Shown here piece by piece: positions 1 to 30,320 of a stretch of 64,000 nt of DNA. The DNA lies in assembly GCA_964019415.1 (NCBI GenBank), contig OZ025879.1:2168310-2232309 (forward strand). Direction: 5' to 3'. The notes under the pieces were generated by a model, which was not told the origin of the DNA, made no database searches, and worked only from the letters and a program-made list of their open reading frames with translations. The stretch is from Ianthella basta. Taxonomy: Eukaryota; Porifera; Demospongiae; Verongiida; Ianthellidae. Within the stretch, counting starts at the first letter, position 1. Every line of letters begins with the position of its first letter. Position numbers and translations under genes: made by a program.

Positions 1-1286
1 GTTGAGAGGGGGGGAGGGGGGAGGAGGACGAATACAATACTACCACACAAGTGAACTTGGCTAGGATTGGCTAATTTCAACCTCGAGTTGCACTGATGTA
101 CGCGTACGTACTCCTTCCCCTCCCCTCCAACTCACCACCCATTGCCGTTGCTTTGTAACTGAATCCAAGATATCTACAAGAAATCCTACGTACACAGAGG
201 CAATAAACAGTGAACAAACAGCCTGGCGACGGCTGCAAGCCGATGGAACGATCACACACAGTATGAGACGCACGCACGTACAACGCGCGCCCCAGGTGGC
301 AAGAAAGGAAAACTTGTAGTCTCGTGAAGAGTACGGCTACTCCAGGACTACAGGGAGCGGACACACCAAGAGAGAGGACGTACGTTTGCTCACTGCTTCT
401 CGCAAGGACGCCATCTTCCCCAACTTTCTTCTATTTTGGGAAATTCCTTATATGGCACACAAGTACAGTACACAGTACCTTGGGGACTTTCTTGACATCT
501 ATGGGGACATTGAAAGGGTATGAAGTGTGCGATTACGCCCAATGCGCACTTTGCACGTGTACGTCTACTAAGAGCACACACTGTACACATAACATATACC
601 CTCTTCAGACATAGCAATGTCCCCTACGGACATAACAAGTGGCAACATAGCAAAACTGAAATCACCTTTTGAGAGAAAAGTGCTAAATCCATAGCTAGCT
701 ACGTACATGCTCCTGACCACCCAAAGGAAGCAAGCTAGAGAGTGAAGGCTTAGCTCACCAAAGAAGTCAGCTACAACTGCTCCCTGCAGGTTTACAGCAG
801 GTTCCCAGGGACTCCCACACACCTTATTGTCTATAATACGGAATGCTCTGCACTCCATGCTAAACATGACTACATGCCAAACACCTCATACCTCATCTCA
901 TCATACTAACAGTAGCAATGAGCTTAACAACATTATCTATTAAGTAGTTACTATAACCTACATAGTAGAAACAGCTAGTGCTAACGATGCTAAATTCTTC
1001 AAGGGGGGGGGGGGGGGGGGGGAGGGGCAAAACCAAGGTCCCAAGAAATGGGAGGGGAGGGATATTATGTTGCATGACATATGGCTTGCTAAATCCCCCC
1101 CGTAAGCATTGTACAAGTGGTCTCTACCACATTCAGACACTCCCACAACTGTCTGAGGCCTGATCTCTTTGACAAGGGATACGTACGTACAATCTTTGAG
1201 ACATCCCTACCGAGCCATGCTTGTTGTGAAATTGGCACAATTATCAGTAAATTATTAATACTTGTCCAATACAGTCATTGCTCTAG
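1..1286. other. 3' flank of AP3M1, no gene seen
   Basis: No exon-like segment or conserved reading frame is visible on either strand. The stretch contains an uninterrupted poly-G run near 1003-1021 and otherwise unremarkable sequence. It should include the AP3M1 3' UTR, because the AP3M1 stop codon (minus strand) ends at 1287, but I see no canonical polyadenylation hexamer placed convincingly. Confidence 0.5.
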
Positions 1287-7175
<5,889 letters not shown>

Positions 7176-8460
7176 TTTCCTTCTCTCGAGCTATACAGTG
7201 GATTGGATGAGGCGATGTCTTCTTCCAGACAGCTTTCTCCCGAGGTTCAAATGGACGCCATTTAATTGCAGTCACGTGTGGCTCATAATTATATTCATAG
7301 GAAAATCGCAATGTCATGTGTAGGTATATTATTATTAACGTGCACCATGCCACATGGCGGCACTAGGACTAACTGTGGTCCAATGTAGCACACACAAACA
7401 TAAGAAACATCATGTAAATAGTTAGTTGATGAGTTAATCAGGACATGTGCCATAGCTAACAGGAAAAAGTGCTGTACCATTGTGACTACATCAGGAGCGG
7501 GCAAGAGATGAGAACAACACATAGAGTCTCAATTAAAACTTGCCAAACCGAGCATACCACATTGACATAATAGTGGACAAAATGTTATAGTTTCTACAAG
7601 CAAGGGACAATAGGTGAGCTGTGCCTTCTGCGTCTTCTGTTTGTGATCGGACTTCAGGCAACAATGGCTGTCGAAGGCTGTTCCACGCTGGACATCTCAG
7701 AAGCCAATGCGTCACATCTTCCACTTCATTACTGGTACATACTGGTATATACGCGTATATATGCAAAGGCAGTCTGGCTACCCCCTGCAGCGCTTCCTGC
7801 TGCTCCACTGTACGTGGGGTGCAGTTGTGCGGCAGGAAGTCCTCTAGGGCATATAGAGCAAGCCGGACTAAAGAACAAACACACAATAATTGTGCTAATT
7901 TGCACAGTGTACCGCCAAAGGCGGCCACTCATCCTTGCCATTTCATGCAATAATTTAGGCAAATGCACAGGATGCTGTGTGTATACTTATATACAGTGCA
8001 AGTAACAATATATATACTTATACTTATATATTGTGTACTTATGTTCACACTCCCTACCAGTCCAGTGATGCACTGATGGCATTCTTGATGCTGTCGGAAG
8101 TACACTTGAAGGAGTGATTGTGGTTATTGAAGCAACAAGTAAGTTAGAGCTGTGCGCAGTAGACGTGTCTTGCTGCAATGCATTTGCACACTGTATATAG
8201 GAGGCTGGGCGAAGTGCAGCAAATCTACAACCCCTCTATTTAATCATGTTTACAGAAAGGCTGGAAGTGAACGGCCATGCTTGCTGACTCATATCACGTA
8301 AGCGTATTCATTGCCGTCTCTCTGGTGAACAACAAGGGGGTGGGCCGCGATTGCCTAATAAGGCGAAAGGAGTGCTCGCATATACACCAACATGGAGGAA
8401 AGCTGCCAGTGGGTGCAGGAATAGACGCACCACCGACAGAAAGAGAAAGAGACAGTAACT
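7176..8460. other. Divergent intergenic region, AP3M1 / taperin-like
   Basis: Head-to-head spacer between the AP3M1 start codon (minus, 7175) and the taperin-like start codon (plus, 8461). It should hold both promoters and 5' UTRs. The middle contains a decayed retroelement-like reading frame (separate entry). No TATA box is obvious next to either gene. Confidence 0.5.
7533..7928 (-). pseudogene. Possible non-LTR retrotransposon remnant (post-RT tail)
   Basis: A 131-codon open frame on the minus strand includes VEDVTHWLLRCPAW followed by a Leu/Arg-rich stretch. This resembles the CxxC...EDxxHxLxxCPxx zinc-knuckle-like tail found downstream of reverse transcriptase in many LINE elements. No upstream RT core is seen, and other frames carry frameshifted continuations, so it is at best a short fossil fragment. 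A chance ORF is the alternative. Confidence 0.4.
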
Positions 8461-11400
8461 ATGTCTGCCGACACAGCAGTGCTGCCGCCCTGGAAGCTGG
8501 CAATCTTGAACAAGAAGAAACAGAAAGAAGCCGAAGAACAACGGATAAAGGATGAGGAGCAAGCCTACTTGAAATCATTGCCGCCGTGGAAAAGGGCCAT
8601 CGTGCTAAAGAACCGCGCTAGCAGTGGCCATCCCGTCTCTCCCGAATCCGCCAAGGATCGCCCTAGTGGCTCCGAGGTGCAGCGACAACCCAGCCCAGAC
8701 CATGGCGGCAAAGTGACGTCCATGGCGAAGTCCTTTCTGGGCGGGAATACAAAGCAATCGCCCACTCCTGCTCCTGAAACGCGCCCTGCGCGAACCACAT
8801 CCACGGTGAAGGCAAAGCGGACATCGTTTGAGTCGGACACCGTTGAGGTGACCCCTCTGCGCAGTGGACCTACAACACCACCGTGGAAGAAGGCACTCAC
8901 GGACAAAAGCACTGGTGGATCAATGGCGAATGGTGGGCCCGCGCATTTGTCCACTCATACGCCTAAAACTTGTCCCGCCCCATCTTCATCCTCGGTGAAG
9001 GATAAGCGGGCGTCGTTTGAATCGGACACGGTTGAGGTGGTCCCTCTGCACAGTGTACCTGCACCACCGTCCAGCTCCACCGCCTCAAGCAGCAACAAGC
9101 CTACAACACCAGCGTGGAAGAAGGCATTAGCAGACAGGGGCAAGGGTGTAGCAATGGCGAATGGACAGCCCTCTCGCATATCCACTCCTGCTCCCAAAAC
9201 AGGTCCCGCTGCACCTTTATCCTCAGCAACAGAAAAGCGGTCGTCATTTGAATCAGACGCAGTACAAGTTGCCCCTTCACACAGTGAGTTTATCCCAACA
9301 CCACAAAGGCAGAAGCCCCTCTTGGATAAGAGCAGCTCTGATACACCAGTGGTGAATGGTGGGCCACTATACAGTCCTCCTCCGGCTTTGCAGCCGCAGC
9401 AACGTTCAAGAAGCACATCAGACTCTGTGCATCCTTCTTCCGTCGGCTCCAGGGCAGTGAAGTCCCCAGCAACTCCAGTAATGACAGAGCCCCGTCCTCG
9501 CCTAAACACCCAACCAGCAAGACCTGTTGCAAGAACAGCCTCTCCAGAGGCCTCAACTGGGGGAGAGAAAGCAGGTGGGGAGGATAGCTCGCTGGACCAT
9601 TTGCCCCCTTGGAAGAGAGAAATAATCTTGCGCAAGCGGCAGAAAGCTCAACAGGGGGCAAGCCCTCCTTCGACTGCAGGGCAGGAGACACTAGATGGCG
9701 CCAAGGGGTCCAAGCACTCCACTTCAGGCACTGTCAAGAAACAACAACCATCGTCAAATATTTTCAAGCTGATGCCGAGAGTGGCATCACCCATCCACAC
9801 ACTGAAAGAAAGTGAACAAGCCGCAGCAAAGATGATGACGACAACACCGAAACAACCAGCCACAGTGCCAATGACGTCGCCTCCAAAACAGACAACTGCA
9901 GCGAAGCAGTCAGCAACGGTGAACCACGCAGTAACTGCGAAGCACCAAACCGCAAGGAATCAGTCATTGACCAACACTCCCTCGGCTGTTGCCAGACAAT
10001 CAGCTGCTGTTCCTCCTGCTGTTAGGTCAGAAGAAAAGAGGCTTGCTCCAAAGACAGAACGCAACAAGAGGGAAATAGAACGACCTGTGAACAGTGTGAA
10101 CAGTCCAGAATCAGCAGTGAGCCCAGAACAAAATCCGAAAGAGCTCATTCCTCCTGTTTTCCCCGAAGTTGAGCCGTGGTCCAGGGTATCAGAAGAGGAT
10201 CCCGCATTCAAGGCTCTTCCACCCTGGAAGCAGGCTCTCATTCTCCGACGCCGACACGATATCCAGCTTCGCTCATGCGCTCCAGAGTACTTGCGGCTGC
10301 GTGAGGAGCAACAGGAAACTACCAAGGTGGATAAAACTGAAGGAACGCGTGTAGACACGGTGTGGTCCCCCACCAGTGGAATAGACCTGCCCCACTTAAG
10401 GCATGTTGCCCGGCCTGAGCCACAGAAATCTTCACAGACAGAGGAGGAGGCTGAGGAGAAGATACCTCCGTGGAAGATGGATTTCATTCGCAATCGTCGA
10501 CTGAAGGAACAGCTTCGTGCTGAAAAGGAGGGCGCTCCGGTACACCACCAGATTCATGTTCCAGGTAGCGAAGATGAAGAGGAGGTATTCACCTACATTG
10601 ATGATCTTGAAGCAGATGAAGAGTACCTCGTACAGAATGAGGTGGACGAGGTGGGAGACCTGAAGGAGATCCGGTTACGGTCTGCTTGCAGCAGTTCCTC
10701 CTCCGTCACCAGTACTGGCATCCTGCTCAGTGCGGAGAAGAAAAGGTCCAACTCGGTGAGTCCACGGCACATGCTAATGCTTTCAATTTCCTATCTTTCA
10801 TGTAAGGGTGTTTGGTGGAGGGGGAGTACAGGGATTTATGTTTGTCACTTTCAAACACATAACAACTGGCACACATTCTCACATGAACAATTGCACACAC
10901 ACACGCACGCACGCACACACACGCACACACACGCACGCACGCACATGAACACGCCTACAAATGCAAGCAACCGACATACAACAAGCCCATATTATGCACA
11001 TGCATCTTTATGTGTAAGTCCAATGATAAACACTGTCTGAGGCTGCATGTTCAAGTTTGTTGTCCATCCACGTAGCTGCAGTTGCTCCATGTGTTTAGCC
11101 TTCAGTATGCTATGAATGTATCAACACCTATGTGTTTAGTACAATCTCGCAGCTGTGTACAGGTGCCACGGCACCATCATGCCTTTTATTGGGAATGATG
11201 AACACACGAGATAGCTAAAACAGGTGCTCAGGGTCTTGCATTGTCTCGTTTCTGTTCCTCGATGCACCTTTTTGGCCCTCATTCTTGGGCAGTGGTATGT
11301 GTGTCATGTTTGTGATGTGGACTGAAGGGAAGTGTAGTCAGTGAGCGAGTTACTTGGTAGACAGGTAGTCTGTTCTTACAGTGTGATGTTTCTAGTGATA

Positions 11401-13118
11401 TGTGTCCCTCACTGTGCTGTAATCGTGTGGGAGAGAAATATGTAGAGGTGCGTGTGTGCGCGTGCGCGCGTGTGTGTGCCTGCATGTGTGTGTGTGTGTG
11501 TGTGCGTGCATGCGTGCGTGTGTGTGTGTGCGTGTGTGTGTGAACTCATGCTCGTGTTAGTGTGTGTCACTTGGTGAGTACTCTGTGTATGTGTGGGTGG
11601 GTATGTGGGATGTTTGAGATAAGTAAGAAGAGGCATCTTGTATCCCATATGCTGTAGGTTGTGTGTTGTGTGTTGTGTGTGTGAAGGAGGGTTGTGCAGT
11701 ATGTGTAGGAGGGAGTGGTTTTATGTATCTCCTCTGAAAGTTGACACAAGGAAAGTGAGTGATAGGTATGAATGGTACACTCTCCCATCTGAAGGGGATG
11801 TTGTGGCTGAGAAGCCTCCCATGTGACTTTACAGCAACATTACACGGTTCACCAGTCCTGACATCTGACACTGGTCCAAGGCCTATGATGTGGGTGCATC
11901 CTGGTACTTACATACATTGCCATGGTAACTACACTTGATCACATGTAGCTACCATAGCAACTGATTGTGTACATTTCAGTGGTGTGAGCTACGTATTGCA
12001 AACCACATCCGGGAATAAGTGTAGTGTCATTCATTAAAGAAGAGTAGGTCCATGTATTGTCTCCACTGTGCTATAGAGCGATGTTTTAGCAATGTTAGTC
12101 AGTACATGTACAGAGAAGATGGTTGAATCTTAAAACTGTTCTAGTGGAGCTGTCTACAGAGCAGCGGAATGTGCCTACTTCTGGCAGGTCGCCTTGTCTG
12201 CTTCTCAGTGGGTGGCTCGAGGTCTTGTGTGCTTGGGTTGGCAGTCTCCAAGTGTCTCATATAACTGTTGCTATGACAACATGCCAGTGTGTGTCATGTG
12301 TGTACCTGTGTCCTCTATGGCAACAAGATGTTCTTGTGAACACATTCATCATGTCCATCGTGTGTCATTATGACAGCACATTAGGAAATGTGCTCACAAA
12401 CAGTGGCTCATAAAAGAGCAAGTCCTAACCAAGCAACTAATTGCGTGTGACAGGGTAGCACACTGTCTCGTCATGTCGGTGCGAAGGGGCATCCTACGTA
12501 CAGGCATCCTTCCCCTTCTGTGCATGCTGGTTGTGCTGTTCTCCATTTGTAGCTGGCTTTGAGCTGCACTGTGCTCATCTGTGTCAGGTGTTACTGTGTG
12601 TAATCGTCTCCATGTGATCGTTGTGTTTGCTTGCCTTTCCTTAGGGTCTCGGGAGGCGGACCGTGTCCTGGAATGACCTGCAGACTACAGAGCACAACTA
12701 CCCTAAGTACACCTACGACGACTATGATGATTCCAACCCGGAGGGAGTTAGTGGGGACTCCTTGCCAAATGAGGAGGTAGACGGGGAGGACACCGACGGA
12801 GGACAGCGGGAGGACACAGCTCCATCCACTCCCATTCACCCGTCTCTCCATCCAGGAAGCATCGACCCTGTCAAAGGAGGAGTGACAATGTCATCATACA
12901 CACCGAGTATCCTCGCTTCTCTCAGCTCCTTCGCTGCGTACAATGATCCTTGGGCAAGCTACAGTAGCAGCTACAGTAAGCAGGCAGACGCAACCACCAC
13001 CAGTGCCAAGAAGGAGGAGAAGAAAGAAGAACCGCTGCCGCCTCCAGAGGAGATATTGCCTGCCGAGGATGACCCAATGGGAGGCTGGGGGGAACAGACG
13101 TCTGACCTGCTGTGGTAG
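8461..13118 (+). CDS. Taperin/phostensin-like PPWK-repeat protein (2 exons)
   Basis: Exon 1 is 8461-10755 and exon 2 is 12645-13118, with a phase-0 gtgagt donor and a cttag acceptor; 922 residues. Seven PPWK/PAWK motifs followed by a basic helix lie near residues 8, 40, 140, 217, 381, 586 and 668 (for example [25 protein letters not shown]). The long linkers are Ser/Pro/Thr-rich and probably disordered. Motifs of this kind occur in vertebrate taperin and phostensin, which bind actin and protein phosphatase 1. Exon 2 opens with RRTVSW, which fits the PP1-docking consensus [RK]x[VI]x[FW], and then LQTTEHNYP, an acidic Tyr/Asp-rich stretch and a DPMGGWGEQ tail. The open frame running past 10755 to 11040 is intron read-through. 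Family assignment is by motif only, so no symbol is given; the actin/PP1 role is inferred. Confidence 0.8.
11446..11552. repeat. GT-rich microsatellite in taperin-like intron
   Basis: Interrupted (GT)n/(GC) run inside the single 1.9-kb intron (10756-12644). A second short CA run lies at about 10,893-10,945. Confidence 0.8.
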
Positions 13119-14554
13119 ACGGCTCACTACATGCAGATGAGGTGTTGACTCGCTGTTCCCCAGACATATTATTATTATTCAAGTTCTTCAAAGTCGGATA
13201 CTTAAATAACAAGTTTATTTATTTTGATGTGAGAATGCCCTCTTAAATAATGGTTGATTGGTGTCTTATTAATTGCTGCTGCTTCAGATGTACTATTGTT
13301 GCTCACAAGAATGTGTGTTAAGTTATTGTCAAGATCGTTTTGTTTTGTATGTCCGCACTCATACGTATGTACTGTGCATCCACATTTGTGTTAATTAATT
13401 TATTGTTTAAATTTAGTTCCAAGTTGCACAAGTGTCACTCATCTTTGGTGCATTGAGTATCACTGTCCTGCTGATGCAAGGTGCTTCTTATGACTCCACA
13501 CGTTAGCCTCTATAAGAGCTATAGACACGCGTCTTGTGCACTAGGCACCACAAGAGGTTGTTACTTGTGGTAATCTTGCGTAGCCAGATAGCTGTAAATA
13601 CGTCTTCTGGCATGGGCCAGATTCACATCCATTGGGTCCCCAGATGTCCCCCCCCCCCCCCCCCATGTGTCCATGCACAGGAAGAACTAGGATGTATGCA
13701 CTCCTTCACACTTTCAGCACATGTTTTTGTGAATAGTCGCCATACAGTCATCTACTGTAGGATGCACCAAACTCCACAGCCCAGCAAGATCTGTCATGAA
13801 GACAATCATGTATGTAGGCGTATATATATGTACCTCTTAATTTGGTGATGACTGCATGCAGTTCAACAGCTGGCAATTGACAACTATAATCAATATTAAT
13901 TACCTGAGGGTGGTCAAGGTTATGTGGGTGGGGGGGGGTGGGGGGGGGTGCCATCATACACATGCATAAGATAAGCAAGTCGGTTGAAACTATGTCAAGT
14001 TTACTGGAAGTTACGACTCGGAAGAAAGTGTAAGGGCACAGCCTGGCTGTTTGGCTGGGGCTGCTGAAATCCTGCGATAGGGTGTAAGTTGTCCTTGGTT
14101 TGATACCAGCTGGTGCCAATTTTCTCTTACTCACATAACTTCATCTGAGCCATCACTTCCAGTAGACTTGACACATTGTACAGTGTATACTGATTATATA
14201 CGTACAAACATATTTCTAATCTCGTGCACCAGGCGTTCCCTCTGTGGTTTGGGGGCTAACACCACAGGAACATCTGGTGCAGGTGCAATACCACATCCTT
14301 TCAACTTACATAGCATGCTTGCAAATGGGCACACTGATTTCTATCATCAAATACTTCAATTAAAGTTAACAACTCATCATCGTGATCACATCAGAATGTA
14401 TGCAACACTATACTCTGTTACACGAGGGCACAAACGCGGTCCTGACTGGTAAATTATGAAGCTATTGCGAATGCTATTGTTCGCATGTGGTAGCGAATAA
14501 AAAGGGGCTAGTGGCTGAATGATCTGTGCTAACACATGTACATCCATCAAGCAG
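13119..14554. other. Convergent spacer, taperin-like / SET
   Basis: Tail-to-tail region holding both 3' UTRs. It includes a poly-C run near 13,647-13,664, a G-rich tract near 13,930-13,951 and a tRNA-like segment (separate entry). I see no protein-coding gene. Confidence 0.5.
14033..14120 (+). repeat. tRNA-like segment, probable SINE head or tRNA fossil
   Basis: The ends GGCACAG and CTGGTGCC can pair as an acceptor stem. An A-box-like tggctgtttggctgg and a B-box-like GGTTTGATACC (consensus GGTTCRANNCC) lie at tRNA-like spacing. The anticodon arm is poor, so a functional tRNA is unlikely. Confidence 0.35.
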
Positions 14555-17279
14555 TTACGCGTCATCCTCGGGGTCGCCGTCCTCCTCCTCCTCTTCCTCA
14601 AGGGTCTGAGTGTGGAGAGGGAGGGGGGGGGGAAGGGGAGAGAATGCATGAAGAGAAGAGATGGGAGATCTGTGGTATGTTGTACCCTAGTCTAATGAGC
14701 TAAACCTACTCTTTCGCGTTTTTGCCTTCTCCCTCTCATTATTTAGTGTACAGAGTTTCACACTAGTTATGATCTGCTCTAGTTTCATAAAAAACACCAC
14801 CATTTAAAGTTGCGGAGGGTGTGTGAAGACCACCATGAACAAACGTTAGAGTGAGACCTGACAAATGTGTAAGTTGTGCAAGGCTACGTACAGCCTTTGA
14901 CACCTTCACACGTCCTTGAGCAAGTCACATGCTGCCTTCTCACCTCAAGCCCACACAGCACCTCCCTTGCCCCGCCCACCTGCTCCTCCTCCTCATAATC
15001 CTCGTCGTCCTCCGGATCTCCCTCATACGCCTCCACACTAGTGTCATTGCTCTGGGGATGAAGGAATGGCAAAGGAAGGTGAGGGAAGGAAAACCAGGGG
15101 TTTCCCACCAACTACCTTATCTAGAGCCGTTGCATTCATCAGTACAACACCACCTCTTCAATTGTAGTCATGTGACCACTTTGCACAAGGCTTGAAGACT
15201 CAGGACAAAGGGTCAACACAGTCTACCTGATACACCAGCTTGGACTAGCCATTATAAAGAGCTCACATCACTGTCGCTGTCCTTCTGCCACAATACAAAG
15301 GCAATCTAAAGACTAAACTAACCATTACTCATAGGCGGAGGAAGCTCACAAACTTTGGGGGGGGGGGGGGGGGGGACTGTACCGGTTCAGCTATAGTATG
15401 TCTGCTATGTGTATTAAGTTAGTTCTAAAACATTGGGGGGGCTTCAGCCCTTCAGCCCTATAGGTCCCACTGCCTATGTTACTAACACAATAGAGTGGTA
15501 GAGGCCACTACCATGTGCAATTGAATTGGTACTCGTTATTGAGTGGAAACGTAGCCTGTACTACTGATTACTTCCTGTTACGTGCTTCTGTTTGAAATTC
15601 CTTAGTAACACAATTGACACCTCTAGGGGGGTATGTGACATAGATGAGTGAAGAGTGTGTGCATAGACAAAGCTGTTCCTATTTCTGTGACTAAAGCCTC
15701 ACCAGAAAGTAATTGAGGGGACTGGGCCACAGGTCATCCTTGATGATTTCTGCTACGGGGTCAACGCTAGCAACTGAGCGGTCGGTGAACCAGTCAAAGA
15801 AGCTGTCTGACTCGTCGTGACCTCTTTTCTGGCCAGCCTGACCGTCGCCTTCCTGCTTAATGTTCTGAGATAGAAACAGAAGCAGAAGGGATTGATGAAC
15901 AGGGAGGGGAGGGGATAGAGGGAGGAGCAGGGGAAGAAGAGTGAGGGGTGAAGGGAGGTGGAGGGCAGGATGGAGGGGGAGGGGTGGAGGGGTAGAGGGA
16001 GAGAGTGGATGACAGCAGTGGAAGACGGGTGGAGGGAGTGAGATGGCAGAAGAGTGAAACAAAGGGAAGGGAGAGAGTGCAAAGGAGTAAAACGTAAAGT
16101 GTGCACTCAGACTAAAGCAACAGCAATCTACAATCCGTAAGAACCACCTCTACCAGCTAGCCTTGTATCCAGTCCCTATGTCCATTCCCACTTCCTGAGC
16201 AGAAGTGGGAATGGAAATAGGGACTGGGTATCATGAGGCTACTCTGCTAGCTACAAAGCTAGGGTAATTGTGTCTCTGCAGCACTGCAAGCATCCGCTCT
16301 CAGTTTAGTGACACAGACCGATCAAGTAGTCTCACCTACACAATCACTTATCTTAGCACCATGCATGCAGTAGTTATTGAACTGATCTCTTACAGAAGTT
16401 TCATCATTTCTAGTCCCGCTCACGCAATGCACACAGTGTATAGTACGCTAAGTACAACGACTCGCACGCGTCAAAAATCACTTTTAACCCTTCACACACA
16501 TTGTTCCCTCCCAAGATTTGGCAGGAAGAGAGGATGCTGCCATACTTAAGAAAGGAGAACGACACAATGCCATGCTATCAAAGTGACAATTAGGGGTATC
16601 ACACGGCACGTGCAAGTTGTTGTGCATCATGCGCTACTCATCGTGGTGCACTAGGGACAAGAAATGACAAAACTACAACTGTAAGACTGACATGCACACA
16701 CAAGCCCGATCACACAGTGTGAGGTGCACTGGATGTGTGCACAACCTTTCCAGGCTTCCACAGTATTTCAGTGCCCTGAGAAGCTGGCTCTGAACTGCTT
16801 GGGTCAATCAAAAACTCCTTTGTTAGCACTGGGTTCTCAAAATAGTCATTTTCTTTGAAATACTGGACAAGGAAGACACACAGAGGTGAGTTTAGCCTTG
16901 GTACAACATTGTGCAGTGTCAACTATATTGTCTTACACGTACACAAAACACACTGTAATTCTTTGCCACAGTCCTCCCCCCTCTCCCCCAACTCCTTCAA
17001 ATGACACCCTTTCAAGCTACCCTCTCCCCTCCTTCCTCCTACCCCACCTCCCCCCCCACCGTCACAATTGAACTATGTATACCAATACCCCCATCACAAC
17101 ACTGTCCACAACGCACGAAATGGATCTTAAAGCCAGATTTGACATCGTCATCTTCTTCAACTTCAATGTAGTGCAGGCTCTGAAAGATGGCCTCATCCTC
17201 ATCGGAAATGATATCAGAAAGCTGCGGATGGTTGAGAAGCTTCCAGGAGAGAACCACAGTCAAGGAGCAACAACACATA

Positions 17280-17313
<34 letters not shown>

Positions 17314-17940
17314 ACAAATGGAACAGGTCGGCACTAGATAGGTTGTTGCTAGTGTGTTATTCAACTTGCTGCAAGACTACTCCAGTGTAGCAGGCTGGCT
17401 GACGTCACAACTCAGCAGTCACCTTTGTGACTCTTTGTCAACCTCTCCCTGACACAGTGACACTGTTCAAATCCCCATTGCATTTAGTGAAAACCACACA
17501 CTATGACATAAACAAGGGCCACAATCAAGAAAATTATACACCAAACAACCCACTGCCTCACATACTATGATGCTGCAGATAGCTTTGACAACTTGACACG
17601 CGATAAAACCCTGGCCAAGGCTATAATATGCACCCCCAGACGTGACAAGTATCAATTCAATACACATATGTACATAAGTATTGGATACAGCATTCATCCA
17701 AAAGTCGGGCACTCTCTTAAGTATCTCGGAGCGCAATTCAACGAAGGGCTTCCTCAGTTTGTTGAACCTCTGTTCGACCTGGAGGATCTCTTCGGCGCAC
17801 TTTTCGCTCAGACTGTCCAACTCAGTCTGCAACTGTGCTGCTTCTTCTAAAGCGGAAGCTGCGTCATCGTCCAAAACCACCGGGTCGTCCACAGCAAGGA
17901 CGGCCACCTTGGGAGCTTTGGACTGAGGTTTTCCGGACAT
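14555..17940 (-). CDS. SET: SET / TAF-I beta, NAP-family protein (7 exons)
   Basis: Histone chaperone, INHAT component and PP2A inhibitor. Exons on the minus strand: 17940-17689, 17239-17117, 16862-16746, 15864-15703, 15284-15267, 15051-14980, 14605-14555. Phases close, giving 264 residues. Residues about 30-77 form the dimerisation helix ([19 protein letters not shown]). The NAP earmuff domain follows: [59 protein letters not shown]. The C-terminal tail is acidic ([11 protein letters not shown], then [15 protein letters not shown]). Exon 5 is an 18-nt micro-exon encoding KDSDSD with good flanking splice sites; skipping it keeps frame. The gene starts 211 bp from the divergent START gene. Strong match to SET rather than NAP1L, judged by length and the DWFTD signature. 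Confidence 0.95.
15267..15284 (-). other. SET: SET micro-exon (18 nt)
   Basis: In the gene's sense the sequence is tattgtggcag, then 18 nt encoding KDSDSD, then gtgagc. Both boundaries match consensus, the length is a multiple of three, and the acidic/Ser content fits the start of the SET tail. Inclusion may be regulated. Only RNA can show whether it is used. Confidence 0.65.
16158..16241. repeat. Hairpin element, near-perfect inverted repeat
   Basis: Arms of about 35 nt (around ccagtccctatgtccattcc and its complement) with a short loop near 16,195-16,201, in SET intron 3. It looks like a MITE or foldback element related in style to those near 20.8 and 33.75 kb. Confidence 0.75.
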
Positions 17941-18151
17941 TCCTCGATTTCTAGCGTGCAAGCTGGGCCAGAAGGTGCACGCAAGTCACGTTGTGCCTTT
18001 GAAATTTGTACTACAATAATATTGTTCCTACTACAGTATCATAAGAAGATGATTACATGGAAAAATGGAAGTGAGTATTGCTCTTGGAATATTTATATGT
18101 ATTTATATAGTAACATAGTGTTGTTACTGTGCCACCGCTAAATGAAACAAA
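17941..18151. promoter_or_regulatory. Probable bidirectional promoter, SET / START gene
   Basis: Only 211 bp separate the SET start codon (minus, 17940) from the START gene start codon (plus, 18152). Both 5' UTRs and the core promoters must lie here or inside the first exons or introns. No clear TATA box stands out. Assignment rests on geometry only. Confidence 0.6.

Positions 18152-30320
<12,169 letters not shown>

Noticed and set aside
8565-9691. Minus-strand frames of 129-226 codons opposite the taperin-like exon 1
   Set aside because: Antisense shadows of a GC-rich coding exon, with no splice logic or family motifs of their own.
10756-11040. Extension of the taperin-like frame beyond 10755
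   Set aside because: A consensus gtgagt donor at 10756 joins in phase to exon 2, whose acidic tail and RRTVSW motif fit the protein. The extension is CA-repeat intron sequence.
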